Notes under the pieces: generated by a model
Databases searched by the model: none
What the model saw: only the letters and a program-made list of their open reading frames with translations
What the model was told of the DNA's origin: nothing
Source of the DNA: an uncultured Burkholderiales bacterium
GTDB taxonomy: Bacteria; Pseudomonadota; Gammaproteobacteria; Burkholderiales; Burkholderiaceae_C
DNA: 64,000 nt
Assembly (NCBI GenBank): GCA_903861115.1
Contig: CAIOTD010000189.1
Location: 1 to 64,000 of the forward strand
Reading direction: 5' to 3'
Shown here: in pieces, positions 10,711-19,818 of the stretch
Layout: each line of letters opens with the position of its first letter
Position numbering within the stretch: the stretch's first letter is position 1
Position numbers and translations under genes: made by a program

Positions 10711-12084
10711 ATGGCTCGCAATACACAAGTTTTAGCAGATCACAACGCTCCCGAAGTCACACGCACATTGGCCGAATTTGTGGTCAACCACCCCTCCAAA
10801 GGCTGGAGTGAGGCGGTTGAACACGAAGCACATCGCACCTTCATGAATTGGCTGGGCTGTGCAGTGGGCGCAGCTCACCACGAGTCCACCCAAGCGGCCT
10901 TGGCGGCCGTCAACATGCTAGAGCCCGCACCCCAGGCGACGCTCGCGGGCTTGAAAGAGCGCGTTGACATTGCCAGTGCGGCCTTGATCAATGGCATTTC
11001 CTCGCACACCTTTGATTTTGACGACACGCACCTCAAAACCATCATTCACCCCGCGGGCCCAGTCGCCTCCGCCGTCATGGCCTTGGCCGAGCACTTGAAT
11101 TCAAGTGGCCGTGAAGTGATTGACGCCTTGGTGCTTGGCATTGACGTGTCTTGCCGCGTGGGCAACTGTTTGTACCCCGATCACTATGACCGTGGATGGC
11201 ACATCACGGGCTCAACGGGCATGCTCGGTGCAGCGGCTGCGTGCGCCCGGCTTTTAAAGCTCAACGTTCATCAAACTCAAATGGCCTTGGGGATTGCAGC
11301 CTCACAGCCCATTGGTTTGAGAGAGCAATTTGGCACCATGACCAAACCCTTCCACCCCGGAGGAGCCGCACGCGCGGGCATGATGTCGGCCTTGATGGCC
11401 TCTAAAGGCTTTACCGCCAGCCCCAAGGCGATCGAAGCGCCCAGAGGCTTTGCCCAAGTGGCCTCCACCAAATACGATTGGAGCGAAATCGACTCCGAGT
11501 TGGGCAAACGCTTTGAGATCAGCTTCAACACCTACAAACCCTTTGCCTGCGGCATCGTGATTCACCCCAGCATTGACGCTTGTGTGCAACTCAAAAACTT
11601 GGGCGTCGTGGCCGACCAAGTTGAAAAAATTGAGCTCAAGGTGCATTCCTTGGTGCTTGAGCTCACTGGCAAAAAAGAACCCAAAGACGGTCTGCAAGGC
11701 AAATTCAGTGTCTACCACGGATGTGCAGCAGGCTTGCTGTTTGGGCGCGCAGGCGAGGAAGAGTTTGCGGATGAGGTGGTCACCAGCCAAGCCGCTCAAG
11801 ACCTGCGTCGCAAAGTGGTGGCCATCGTGGACGACTCCATCGATGAGGCCAGCGCTGACGTCACCGCTTACCTCAAATCGGGCGACCCCATTCATATTCG
11901 CGTCGAACATGCCATTGGGTCTTTAGAAAACCCCATGACCGACAGCTTGCTTGAGAAAAAATTCCACGATTTGAGCGACCCCGTGATTGGACAAGCTCAA
12001 ACCAACGAACTGATCAAATCTTGCTGGTCCTTGGCACAAAGCCCGAACCTCCAAACCCTCCTGAAACAGTGCCTCCCCAGCTGA
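10711..12084 (+). CDS. MmgE/PrpD family protein (2-methylcitrate dehydratase-like)
   Basis: FMNWLGCAVGA, SHTFDFDDTHL, HPGGAARAGMMSALMA motifs. Confidence 0.93.
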   Translation: MARNTQVLADHNAPEVTRTLAEFVVNHPSKGWSEAVEHEAHRTFMNWLGCAVGAAHHESTQAALAAVNMLEPAPQATLAGLKERVDIASAALINGISSHTFDFDDTHLKTIIHPAGPVASAVMALAEHLNSSGREVIDALVLGIDVSCRVGNCLYPDHYDRGWHITGSTGMLGAAAACARLLKLNVHQTQMALGIAASQPIGLREQFGTMTKPFHPGGAARAGMMSALMASKGFTASPKAIEAPRGFAQVASTKYDWSEIDSELGKRFEISFNTYKPFACGIVIHPSIDACVQLKNLGVVADQVEKIELKVHSLVLELTGKKEPKDGLQGKFSVYHGCAAGLLFGRAGEEEFADEVVTSQAAQDLRRKVVAIVDDSIDEASADVTAYLKSGDPIHIRVEHAIGSLENPMTDSLLEKKFHDLSDPVIGQAQTNELIKSCWSLAQSPNLQTLLKQCLPS

Positions 12085-12112
12085 ACTGGGCTGAAACGGC
12101 ACCGGAGAATCT

Positions 12113-12151
12113 CCCTGGGTGCTTGTGTGGCAACACCACCAAGCACCAGGG
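12113..12151 (+). other. Long imperfect hairpin (about 16 bp paired) between the prpD-like gene and rpoH
   Basis: CCCTgGGTGCTTG-t-GTGG-CAACA-CCAC-CAAGCACCAGGG; two single-nt bulges; no T-tract. Confidence 0.75.
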
Positions 12152-12176
12152 ATTACCCTAAATACAACATGGATTA

Positions 12177-12203
12177 TTAGCACTCACTGACGTAGAGTGC
12201 TAA
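12177..12203 (+). promoter_or_regulatory. CIRCE element (HrcA operator) upstream of rpoH
   Basis: TTAGCACTC-ACTGACGTA-GAGTGCTAA matches the CIRCE consensus TTAGCACTC-N9-GAGTGCTAA exactly. Confidence 0.95.
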
Positions 12204-12234
12204 AATGAGGATTCTGCATGAAAGGATTCGCACC

Positions 12235-13170
12235 ATGACTGCTTTAACAACTTTGTCCACACCCTCCACACTCCCAGCGACGTCTTGGGCGCTCATACCG
12301 CCCTTGGGACACTTGGATGCCTACATCTCGGCCGTCAATCGCATGCCCATGCTCACTTTGGAGCAAGAGCAGGCCTTTGCCAAGCAGTTGAAAGACAACA
12401 ACGACTTGGAAGCGGCGGGCAAGTTGATCATGTCGCACTTGAGGCTCGTGGTCTCCGTGTCAAGACAATACCTGGGCTACGGCTTGCCCCATGCCGACTT
12501 GATTCAAGAAGGCAATGTGGGCCTGATGAAAGCGGTCAAACGCTTTGACCCCGAGCAAGGTGTGCGCTTGGTGAGTTACGCCATGCATTGGATCAAGGCA
12601 GAAATTCACGAATACATCTTAAAGAACTGGCGCATGGTCAAAGTGGCCACCACCAAGTCACAAAGAAAACTTTTCTTTAACCTTCGCTCCATGAAGCAAG
12701 GCTTCAAAGCCGACACAGAAGACAGCAACGCACACCGCTTGAATCTCTCTGAATCACAAATTGAACAAGTCGCCAAAGACTTGAACGTCAAACGCGAAGA
12801 AGTGATGGAGATGGAGACGCGCATGAGTGGCGCAGACATCATGCTTGACCCCTCACCCAATGAGGATGGGGAGGAGTCCTATGGCCCCATCTCTTACCTG
12901 ACCGATCTCAATCATGAGCCCACCGCCATGATCGAATCCCATCAGCGCGATGTACTGGCAAGCGACGGCTTGACCCTGGCCCTCAATGCGCTGGACCCCC
13001 GCTCTCGCAGAATCGTACAAGAGCGTTGGCTCAATGTGCGAGACGATGGCTCTGGCGGCATGACCTTGCACGACTTGGCCGATGAGTTTGGCGTGAGTGC
13101 TGAGCGCATCCGTCAAATTGAGACCGCGGCCATGAAAAAAATGAAACAAGCACTCCTAGAGTTTGCTTGA
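12235..13170 (+). CDS. rpoH: RNA polymerase sigma-32 factor
   Basis: RpoH box QRKLFFNLR; region 2 DLIQEGNVGLMKAVKRFDPEQGVRLVSYAMHWIKAEI. Confidence 0.96.
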   Translation: MTALTTLSTPSTLPATSWALIPPLGHLDAYISAVNRMPMLTLEQEQAFAKQLKDNNDLEAAGKLIMSHLRLVVSVSRQYLGYGLPHADLIQEGNVGLMKAVKRFDPEQGVRLVSYAMHWIKAEIHEYILKNWRMVKVATTKSQRKLFFNLRSMKQGFKADTEDSNAHRLNLSESQIEQVAKDLNVKREEVMEMETRMSGADIMLDPSPNEDGEESYGPISYLTDLNHEPTAMIESHQRDVLASDGLTLALNALDPRSRRIVQERWLNVRDDGSGGMTLHDLADEFGVSAERIRQIETAAMKKMKQALLEFA

Positions 13171-13266
13171 ACCTTGGTGGTCAGTGGCCTGTTCGCTTTG
13201 AGCTGGACGGATCGCCTTCAACGCACTGCACTGAGCACCCGTTAGAGTCATTGCACGCCCATGCCG

Positions 13267-13881
13267 TCAAGCGTGCTCCAACAGCATTTGAAGATCTTTC
13301 ATCAAACTCTCTTGGGGCGTGCCATAGCGCACGAACAGTCGCAATTGACCATGGGTGTCGTAGACATAAAAACCGGCTGTGTGCTCAATGCCATAGCTCG
13401 TGGGCGTGGGTCCTGGGGTCTTTTGGTAAAACACTTTGAACTCCTTGGCTGCAAGCTTTAACTGTTCAGCGGGCAAGGACACGCCTGAAAAATCTTCACC
13501 AAAATTGGCCACATACGCATCAAGCACCTCTTGGCTGTCTCGCTCAGGGTCCACGGTGATAAAAAGCGCCTTGATTTTTTTACCCGACTCTCCCAGTGAG
13601 GCTTTGATCGCTTTGAGCTCTGACAAGGACGTGGGACACACGTCTGGGCACTGTGTGTAGCCAAAAAAAACCAAGACCAGTTGCCCCTTGGCATCTTGTA
13701 AGTGGTGCTCCAAACCCGCTTTGTCACGCCAGACCAAATCCCTGGCATACTCCGCACCCGTGATGTCCACCGAGTTAAAACTCAACGGCTTGTCACTGCA
13801 CGACATGAGCGCGAACACGCACAGCAACAAGGTGCCCAGATGCATTTGAAGACGCTCAGCTTGAAGACTCAAAAAATTCAC
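13267..13881 (-). CDS. SCO1/SenC family copper chaperone
   Basis: FFGYTQCPDVCPTSL (CxxxC) and terminal domain of SCO; in a cytochrome oxidase locus. Confidence 0.93.
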   Translation of the reverse strand: MNFLSLQAERLQMHLGTLLLCVFALMSCSDKPLSFNSVDITGAEYARDLVWRDKAGLEHHLQDAKGQLVLVFFGYTQCPDVCPTSLSELKAIKASLGESGKKIKALFITVDPERDSQEVLDAYVANFGEDFSGVSLPAEQLKLAAKEFKVFYQKTPGPTPTSYGIEHTAGFYVYDTHGQLRLFVRYGTPQESLMKDLQMLLEHA

Positions 13882-13892
13882 AGTGTGCTCGC

Positions 13893-14783
13893 TTAAATGT
13901 AGTGGTCGATCAAAAGGGCCGCAAACAACAAACTCAAATGGATCAAAGAAAATTTAAATGTTGCACGCGCCAATTCATCTGAATAGTGGCGCCACAATTT
14001 ATAGGCGTACCCACAAAATCCAATGCCCAAAAGCACAGCGCTCACCAAATAAATCCAGCCACTCATTTGATAAATGAAGGGCAACAAACACGCCGCGAAC
14101 AACACCAACGTGTAGAGCCATATTTGTAAACGCGTGAAGGCATTGCCATGCGTGACGGGCAGCATGGGCAAGCCCGACTTCCTGTAATCCTCGACCCGGT
14201 AAAGTGCCAAGGCCCAAAAATGAGGCGGGGTCCATAAAAAGATGATCAAAAACAAAATCAAGGCCTCCGGCCCCACCTCGCCCGTCATCGCCGCCCAACC
14301 CAAGACGGGCGGCATGGCGCCTGAGGCCCCGCCAATCACAATGTTTTGAGGCGTCAAGGGCTTTAAGATCACGGTGTAGACGACCGCGTAGCCCACAAAG
14401 GTTGCAAAGGTCAACCACATGGTCAAGGGGTTCACCCAGCAATACAACACCACGGAACCCATCACACACAGCACACTTGAGAAAACAAAAGCTTCGGTGT
14501 CGGTCAGCTCACCTTTGGCAGTGGGTCGCCACGATGTGCGCTTCATCAAAGCGTCAATTCGCTTCTCAACCAAGCAGTTAAAGACCGCTGCTGCACCTGC
14601 CACCAACCAGATCCCCAGACACGCCAAAAGACCCAATTGAACATCGGGCCATGTGGGGACGCCAGGCACCGCCAACACCATGCCAATCAGTGCGCAAAAC
14701 ACAATCAACTGAATGACCCTTGGCTTGGTCAATGCATTGAATTGTCGCCATCTCGGCAAAATACCGTGTCCCAGGATGCTCAT
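13893..14783 (-). CDS. ctaB: Protoheme IX farnesyltransferase
   Basis: [33 protein letters not shown], polytopic membrane protein. Confidence 0.95.
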   Translation of the reverse strand: MSILGHGILPRWRQFNALTKPRVIQLIVFCALIGMVLAVPGVPTWPDVQLGLLACLGIWLVAGAAAVFNCLVEKRIDALMKRTSWRPTAKGELTDTEAFVFSSVLCVMGSVVLYCWVNPLTMWLTFATFVGYAVVYTVILKPLTPQNIVIGGASGAMPPVLGWAAMTGEVGPEALILFLIIFLWTPPHFWALALYRVEDYRKSGLPMLPVTHGNAFTRLQIWLYTLVLFAACLLPFIYQMSGWIYLVSAVLLGIGFCGYAYKLWRHYSDELARATFKFSLIHLSLLFAALLIDHYI

Positions 14784-14829
14784 GCCGTCTCTTTACTTCG
14801 TAGGAATTTAAAAAAATGAATCTTTGCCG

Positions 14830-16080
14830 TCATGCGGCGTGAAGGCTTTGCGACCCTTGCCCCATTGAAGCCTCACGCCGCCTGGTCTGCAGATACCCCA
14901 GACTCATCCAAGTCATTGTGATCACCAAAGCACTGGCCCCAGCCACATGAAGGATAGCACCAATCATGGGCCAACCCAGAACCACATTGGACAAGCCCGT
15001 CAAGAACTGCAGCAACAAAAGTCCCAGCAAAACAAGGGCCGCGCTCTTGTGGCCTGATTGGTGCACTCGCACACATAAAATGCCCAGCAACACAAAGACC
15101 ACATAGGCCATCAATCGGTGAGTGTAATGAATGGCCGTCAGCGCTTGAAAGACCAACGGCACTTGAGAAGAGGTCAAGCCCAAGGGGCGCCAAAGCTCAA
15201 AGCCTTGAGAAAAATTCATCTCGGGCCACCACTGCGCTTGGCACAGGGGAAAGCTCTGACAGGCCAGTACCGCGTAATTGGTGCTGACCCAAGCACCCAA
15301 GGCCAATTGGACTCCGAGCGCACAAGCACCCAAGATCAACCACCCGCCCCATGAGGGCCGATGCACCTGGGGCCACTGTGGTGCTGTTGGCGGCGTTGGG
15401 TCTGCGGCCTCGCGAGTTGAAAAGAAGCTGAGCACGTTGAATGAAACGACCCCGCCCGCATAAGCTCGCCACTGGATCACAAGCAGCACGAGCAAGGTCA
15501 TGCCCCCGAGCAAATGCATGCTCACGATCGCGGGAAAGAGCTTGCTGGTCACCGTCAAGGCCCCAAACAAGCCTTGCAGCATCACCCACAGCAAGCTGAG
15601 CGACGCGCACCACACAGTGGCGCGCTTCAGCACGAGCGCACCCGCCCCCAAATGTCGCCCCTTGAGCGCTTCGCGCCATGTCTCAATGAACATAATCAAA
15701 ATCAAAAACCCCACCGTCATGGCTGCATAACGATGAATCATCTCAATCCACGCTTTGGCCCAACTCACGGGGCCTTGCGGCATCAACTGGTGGGCCGCAT
15801 CGATCTCCAACCCCGCGCCCAAAGGCGAGACAAAACCATAGCACCCAGGCCAATCGGGACAACCCAGACCCGAATCACTTAAACGGGTAAAGGCACCAAA
15901 GAGCACCAAGTCAAAACACAAAAACAATGTGAACGCACACAGGCGGGCCAATCGGCCCTGTCGGTGTTGCGCCTGCACGCCTCTGAGCCACACCCAGCTC
16001 ACAGCGCCAATGCCCAGCACCAGTGCCAAGCACAACAGGGGCACACTGGGTCTTAAATCAAAGCCGTTGCTCCACTTCAT
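14830..16080 (-). CDS. ctaA: Heme A synthase (COX15/CtaA)
   Basis: FTRLSDSGLGCPDWPGCYG, EMIHRYAAMTVGF, TSKLFPAIVSMHLLGG; start chosen at MKWSNGFD. Confidence 0.93.
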   Translation of the reverse strand: MKWSNGFDLRPSVPLLCLALVLGIGAVSWVWLRGVQAQHRQGRLARLCAFTLFLCFDLVLFGAFTRLSDSGLGCPDWPGCYGFVSPLGAGLEIDAAHQLMPQGPVSWAKAWIEMIHRYAAMTVGFLILIMFIETWREALKGRHLGAGALVLKRATVWCASLSLLWVMLQGLFGALTVTSKLFPAIVSMHLLGGMTLLVLLVIQWRAYAGGVVSFNVLSFFSTREAADPTPPTAPQWPQVHRPSWGGWLILGACALGVQLALGAWVSTNYAVLACQSFPLCQAQWWPEMNFSQGFELWRPLGLTSSQVPLVFQALTAIHYTHRLMAYVVFVLLGILCVRVHQSGHKSAALVLLGLLLLQFLTGLSNVVLGWPMIGAILHVAGASALVITMTWMSLGYLQTRRREASMGQGSQSLHAA

Positions 16081-16084
16081 CGCA

Positions 16085-16795
16085 TCACCGCCCCGCTTTG
16101 TCCCAGCTTGAAGAGGCCCGCAAAAGCCGCTCCAAATCTTTCTTGACACCTGTGGCAGAGGCCTTGTCAGCACCCGCTTTGAAACGCTCCATCAACTGGC
16201 CCATGGGGTCGACCAGATAAAAGTAATCTTCAAGGGCCTCACTTTGCACACCGGCTTTGCTCACCTCGCGCGACAACCAGGCATCAAGGACCTCTTGTGA
16301 CACACGAAGCACACGCGCTTGTGCCAAGCCAGGCTTGATCTCATTCGGAATGGCCCTTTGATCACGGATCAACCAAACCCATTCAACCCGGTCTTGCTCC
16401 TTGCCCAAAGAGACAATCAACTGCCTTTGAATATAAAGGCGCTCCTGACAAGCTTTGTCACAGGCGCCCGAGTCCACACTGATCAAAAGCCATTGCCCCT
16501 TCAAATCCATTAAATTCAACTCGCCGCCATCGGCTTGCAAAACCTTCACATCAGGCAAGGCTCGCATGGGCTCAATGAGCTCACCGTGCACAGATTTCGC
16601 CTCAGGGCGAATGACATAGTAAGTCAAATACGACAAGATCACGGGTGCCGCGCAGACCAGCAAGACCAGCCACACCATCCAACGCCCGCCTTGGCGCTCG
16701 ATCAGCTCACCTTGCGTGGTCACATCGGGTAAATCGTGCACACTCAGTGACAAGGGCTGATCTGAGGGGTTGGGAGAGGTTTCTTTTTGCATCAC
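16085..16795 (-). CDS. Conserved single-TM protein of the cytochrome oxidase locus, possibly thioredoxin-fold
   Basis: N-terminal TM segment; LMDLKGQWLLISVDSGACDKACQERLYIQRQL resembles a SCO/thioredoxin-fold CxxxC; lies between ctaA and surf1. Confidence 0.75.
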   Translation of the reverse strand: MMQKETSPNPSDQPLSLSVHDLPDVTTQGELIERQGGRWMVWLVLLVCAAPVILSYLTYYVIRPEAKSVHGELIEPMRALPDVKVLQADGGELNLMDLKGQWLLISVDSGACDKACQERLYIQRQLIVSLGKEQDRVEWVWLIRDQRAIPNEIKPGLAQARVLRVSQEVLDAWLSREVSKAGVQSEALEDYFYLVDPMGQLMERFKAGADKASATGVKKDLERLLRASSSWDKAGR

Positions 16796-17547
16796 ACTTG
16801 AGGTTTAATAATTTGATACCAACAGTACAGGGCCACCAAGAGCAAGGACAGGGCAAACCATTGAACGGTGTAGCCCACGTTCTTGAAGGCGGTGCTGGCG
16901 GGCTGGGGCCACTCACGACGAAGACCTTCTGAATTAGAACCGATTTGAATCACATTGCCGACAATCGGCAAGCCTCTTTCTTTGGCAAAGGAGGCCGCGT
17001 CAATATTTTGTCGAATGTTCAAAGACCTTGCCTCTTCAAGAGATTTAAATGCCTCAGGCTCAGTCGCGCCCAATTCAAACATTTTACTGGGCCCCTCACT
17101 GATGCGAGCAACAATCTCTTGCTCACCCAGAGGGGTCTCAAAGGGCGGCAACTCGGTGCGAACGTTCGAATTCCTTGGAATCCATCCTCTTTGCACCAAA
17201 ACGCTTTGCTGAGCGTTCAACCTGAGTGGCGTCATCACCCAAAATCCCGCTTGCGAATTCAAGGGGCGGTTGTCCAAGAACACCGTGTCTTGCGTGAGCC
17301 AAGTCCCTCGAAGGACGACCGTGCGATGAAGCGCCTCGTGCGGCTGGGCGAGCGCCAAAAACGCCTCTTGAGTGAGAGATGGCATCGCCTTCATCTGCTC
17401 AATGCTGTCTTCCAACGCCCACTTTTGCTGCGCCCTGGACCACTGCCACATCCCAAGCGAGGAGGTCAAGATGATGCACTCAAGCGTGACAATCAATACA
17501 ATGACTTTTTTAAGGCTCCACTGCGACAAGAATTGTTTTAAATGCAT
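16792..17547 (-). CDS. SURF1 family cytochrome oxidase biogenesis protein
   Basis: LRGTWLTQDTVFLDNRPLNSQAGFWVMTPL, VLVQRGWIPRN; C-terminal TM. Confidence 0.92.
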   Translation of the reverse strand: MHLKQFLSQWSLKKVIVLIVTLECIILTSSLGMWQWSRAQQKWALEDSIEQMKAMPSLTQEAFLALAQPHEALHRTVVLRGTWLTQDTVFLDNRPLNSQAGFWVMTPLRLNAQQSVLVQRGWIPRNSNVRTELPPFETPLGEQEIVARISEGPSKMFELGATEPEAFKSLEEARSLNIRQNIDAASFAKERGLPIVGNVIQIGSNSEGLRREWPQPASTAFKNVGYTVQWFALSLLLVALYCWYQIIKPQV

Positions 17548-17570
17548 CTTTTTAAAGGGATAATCTACAC

Positions 17571-17792
17571 ATGACCATCATCGTTTCACTGGCCTTCATC
17601 GCCATCATTTCAAGCCTGGGCCTGGCCATGTACTTCATGCTCAAGGGCGGGCAGTCAGAGCAAAACAAAGCACTCAACATGTCCAAAGCACTCGCGCTTC
17701 GAGTGGGTTTATCGATCGCACTTTTCTTGTGCATTTTGATCAGTTGGCAAATGGGCTGGATTGAGCCCACTGGGATCAAGGCTGGACAATAA
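17571..17792 (+). CDS. Twin-transmembrane small protein (DUF2909-like)
   Basis: 73 aa, two hydrophobic segments; conserved location opposite surf1/ctaE. Confidence 0.75.
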   Translation: MTIIVSLAFIAIISSLGLAMYFMLKGGQSEQNKALNMSKALALRVGLSIALFLCILISWQMGWIEPTGIKAGQ

Positions 17793-17841
17793 CAGCTTTT
17801 GGATCGGCTTGCTCACCCATCGGATAAAAGCCGTCTCAAAC

Positions 17842-17881
17842 AAAAAGGGTCTTGGTGATTGCTCACTCAGACCCTTTTTTT
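17842..17881. terminator. Bidirectional rho-independent terminator
   Basis: AAAAAGGGTCT...AGACCCTTTTTTT between convergent genes. Confidence 0.88.
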
Positions 17882-17937
17882 AGGACTTCAGCACGAGCTC
17901 TTCGTTCAAGACTCGAGCGCATGAGACCCTGGGTTTT

Positions 17938-18819
17938 TTACATCCAGTAAACCAAGATGTAAAGACCCAACCACACCACGTCCACAAAGTGCCAATACCA
18001 AGCGGCACCTTCAAAACCGAAGTGCTTGTCTGCCGTGAAGTGACCCTTTTGCAAACGCAACGTGATCACGGTGAGCATCAACATCCCCAAGAACACGTGA
18101 AAGCCGTGAAAGCCTGTGAGCATGAAAAATGTAGAACCGTAGATACCCGAGCTGAGTTTCAAATTCATCTCGGTGTAAGCATGGTGGTATTCGTAGCCTT
18201 GCACAAACAAGAACACAATCCCTAAGGCCACTGTGCACCACATGAACAAAATGGTCTTGGCACGGTCCGAGGCAAGCAAGGCCACGTGAGCAATGGTCAA
18301 GGTCACACCAGACGACAAGAGCAAAGCCGTGTTGACGGTGGGCAACCAAAAAGGTGTCATGGTCTCAAAGGGCTCAATGGTCCCGGCAGGAGACGCGGTT
18401 GCACCTGCAGCCAAGGTGGGCCAAACGGCCTTGAAATCGGGCCACAAGAGCGCGTTTTCCATGTTGCCCAGCATGGGCACGGAGTGAACACGCGCCCACC
18501 ACAGGGCAGAAAAGAAGGCACCAAAGAACATCACTTCAGAGAAGATGAACCAACTCATGCTCCAGCGAAAGGACAGGTCCACTTTGTGACCGTATTGGCC
18601 CGTGACGCTTTCATGCACCGAGTCACTGAACCATTGGTAAAGCACAAAGAGCCAAAAGAACAAGCCAAAGAACAAGGCATAACGACCCCAGTCATGGCCA
18701 TTGACCCACTGCGATGCACCCAGGATCACAAAAAACAATCCCAAAGCAGCCATCGCAGGGTGTCGCGAGGGGCTTGGGACGTAATAGTAAGGCGTTTGCC
18801 CATTGCTTGTAGAACTCAT
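17938..18819 (-). CDS. ctaE: Cytochrome c oxidase subunit III
   Basis: FFSEVMFFGAFFSALWWAR-type, GFHGFHVFLGMLML, HFGFEGAAWYWHFVDVVWLGLYILVYW. Confidence 0.96.
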   Translation of the reverse strand: MSSTSNGQTPYYYVPSPSRHPAMAALGLFFVILGASQWVNGHDWGRYALFFGLFFWLFVLYQWFSDSVHESVTGQYGHKVDLSFRWSMSWFIFSEVMFFGAFFSALWWARVHSVPMLGNMENALLWPDFKAVWPTLAAGATASPAGTIEPFETMTPFWLPTVNTALLLSSGVTLTIAHVALLASDRAKTILFMWCTVALGIVFLFVQGYEYHHAYTEMNLKLSSGIYGSTFFMLTGFHGFHVFLGMLMLTVITLRLQKGHFTADKHFGFEGAAWYWHFVDVVWLGLYILVYWM

Positions 18820-18834
18820 CTCAACTCCTTTTCA

Positions 18835-19044
18835 TCATTTCGTAACCACCATGTTGACAATCACAATCAACACAGCGACAAATAAAAAACAAGCCAACAC
18901 GCCCACCACCAAAATGTGCAAAGGCGTGATGCGGGCCGTGTCTTCCTTGAATTCGCTGCTTTTCCTGATGCCCATGAAGGACCAAGAAACTGCCACAATG
19001 GTTCTCCAAAGCGTGCTTTGACCCATCGCTTTGAAAATATTCAT
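18835..19044 (-). CDS. DUF2970-like small membrane protein
   Basis: 69 aa, single TM, between ctaE and ctaG; overlaps the ctaG stop. Confidence 0.8.
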   Translation of the reverse strand: MNIFKAMGQSTLWRTIVAVSWSFMGIRKSSEFKEDTARITPLHILVVGVLACFLFVAVLIVIVNMVVTK

Positions 19045-19646
19045 GAAAGCCCACCTGCTGCACCAGAAACATAAAAAGATGTTTGAGGCGCGGGAGGTGT
19101 TTTAGAACCCACTTCAAAAAATGTGTACGACAAGGTGATTGTCGAGACATCTTTGGATAACTTTTTATCAATCACAAAAACCACTGGCCAAGACTTCTTC
19201 TCACCAGGGGCCAAGGTGTATTGATTGAAACAAAAGCACTCTAACTTGTTAAAGTGCGACGCCGCCTGATTGGGCGCATAACTTGGAATGGCTTGAGCTG
19301 ACATGACCCGGTCTTGTACATTTTGAAACTCGTACATGACCGTCGTCATCTCACCAGGATGCACCTGGACAGAACTTTTTTCGGGCTTGAAGTGCCAAGG
19401 TCCCCGCGCGTTGGCATCAAACTCTACGGTGATGGTTCTGCTGAAATCAATCTGTGAGTTGTCAGCCAAGCGTCTTTTCGCATCTTCGCCTTTTGAGCTG
19501 TCGCTCTCACCCAAGGCCAAAATATTGATGCCCGTCATCTCGCAGATGGCTTTGTACATGGGCACCAAGGCATAACCAAAGGCAAACATCCCCAAAGCGA
19601 CCACGGCCAACTTCTTGAGCATCAATACATTGTCTTGATTGGGCAT
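19041..19646 (-). CDS. ctaG: Cytochrome c oxidase assembly protein CtaG/Cox11
   Basis: YALVPMYKAICEMTGIN, KLECFCFNQYTL (CxC copper motif). Confidence 0.95.
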   Translation of the reverse strand: MPNQDNVLMLKKLAVVALGMFAFGYALVPMYKAICEMTGINILALGESDSSKGEDAKRRLADNSQIDFSRTITVEFDANARGPWHFKPEKSSVQVHPGEMTTVMYEFQNVQDRVMSAQAIPSYAPNQAASHFNKLECFCFNQYTLAPGEKKSWPVVFVIDKKLSKDVSTITLSYTFFEVGSKTPPAPQTSFYVSGAAGGLS

Positions 19647-19673
19647 GGGTCGTTTGACTTTTAAGAGTTCAGC

Positions 19674-19787
19674 TCATTGGCCAGTGAGCAACACCATTTT
19701 GACCATGAACCCGAAGAAAAAAACAATCGCCACCGAAGCCAAAATCAGGCCCAGTCGAAGGTTTTGTTTTTTTTGTTCAGGTGTCAT
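19674..19787 (-). CDS. Cytochrome oxidase small assembly protein (37 aa)
   Basis: MTPEQKKQNLRLGLILASVAIVFFFGFMVKMVLLTGQ, single TM, between ctaG and ctaD; taken from the C-terminus of ORF 19674..19949. Confidence 0.75.
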   Translation of the reverse strand: MTPEQKKQNLRLGLILASVAIVFFFGFMVKMVLLTGQ

Positions 19788-19818
19788 GATCGGTGTGCTC
19801 AGTTCAATGGACCGCAGA

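Noticed and set aside
18286-18885. 199-aa plus-strand ORF
   Set aside because: Antisense to ctaE; low-complexity basic composition.
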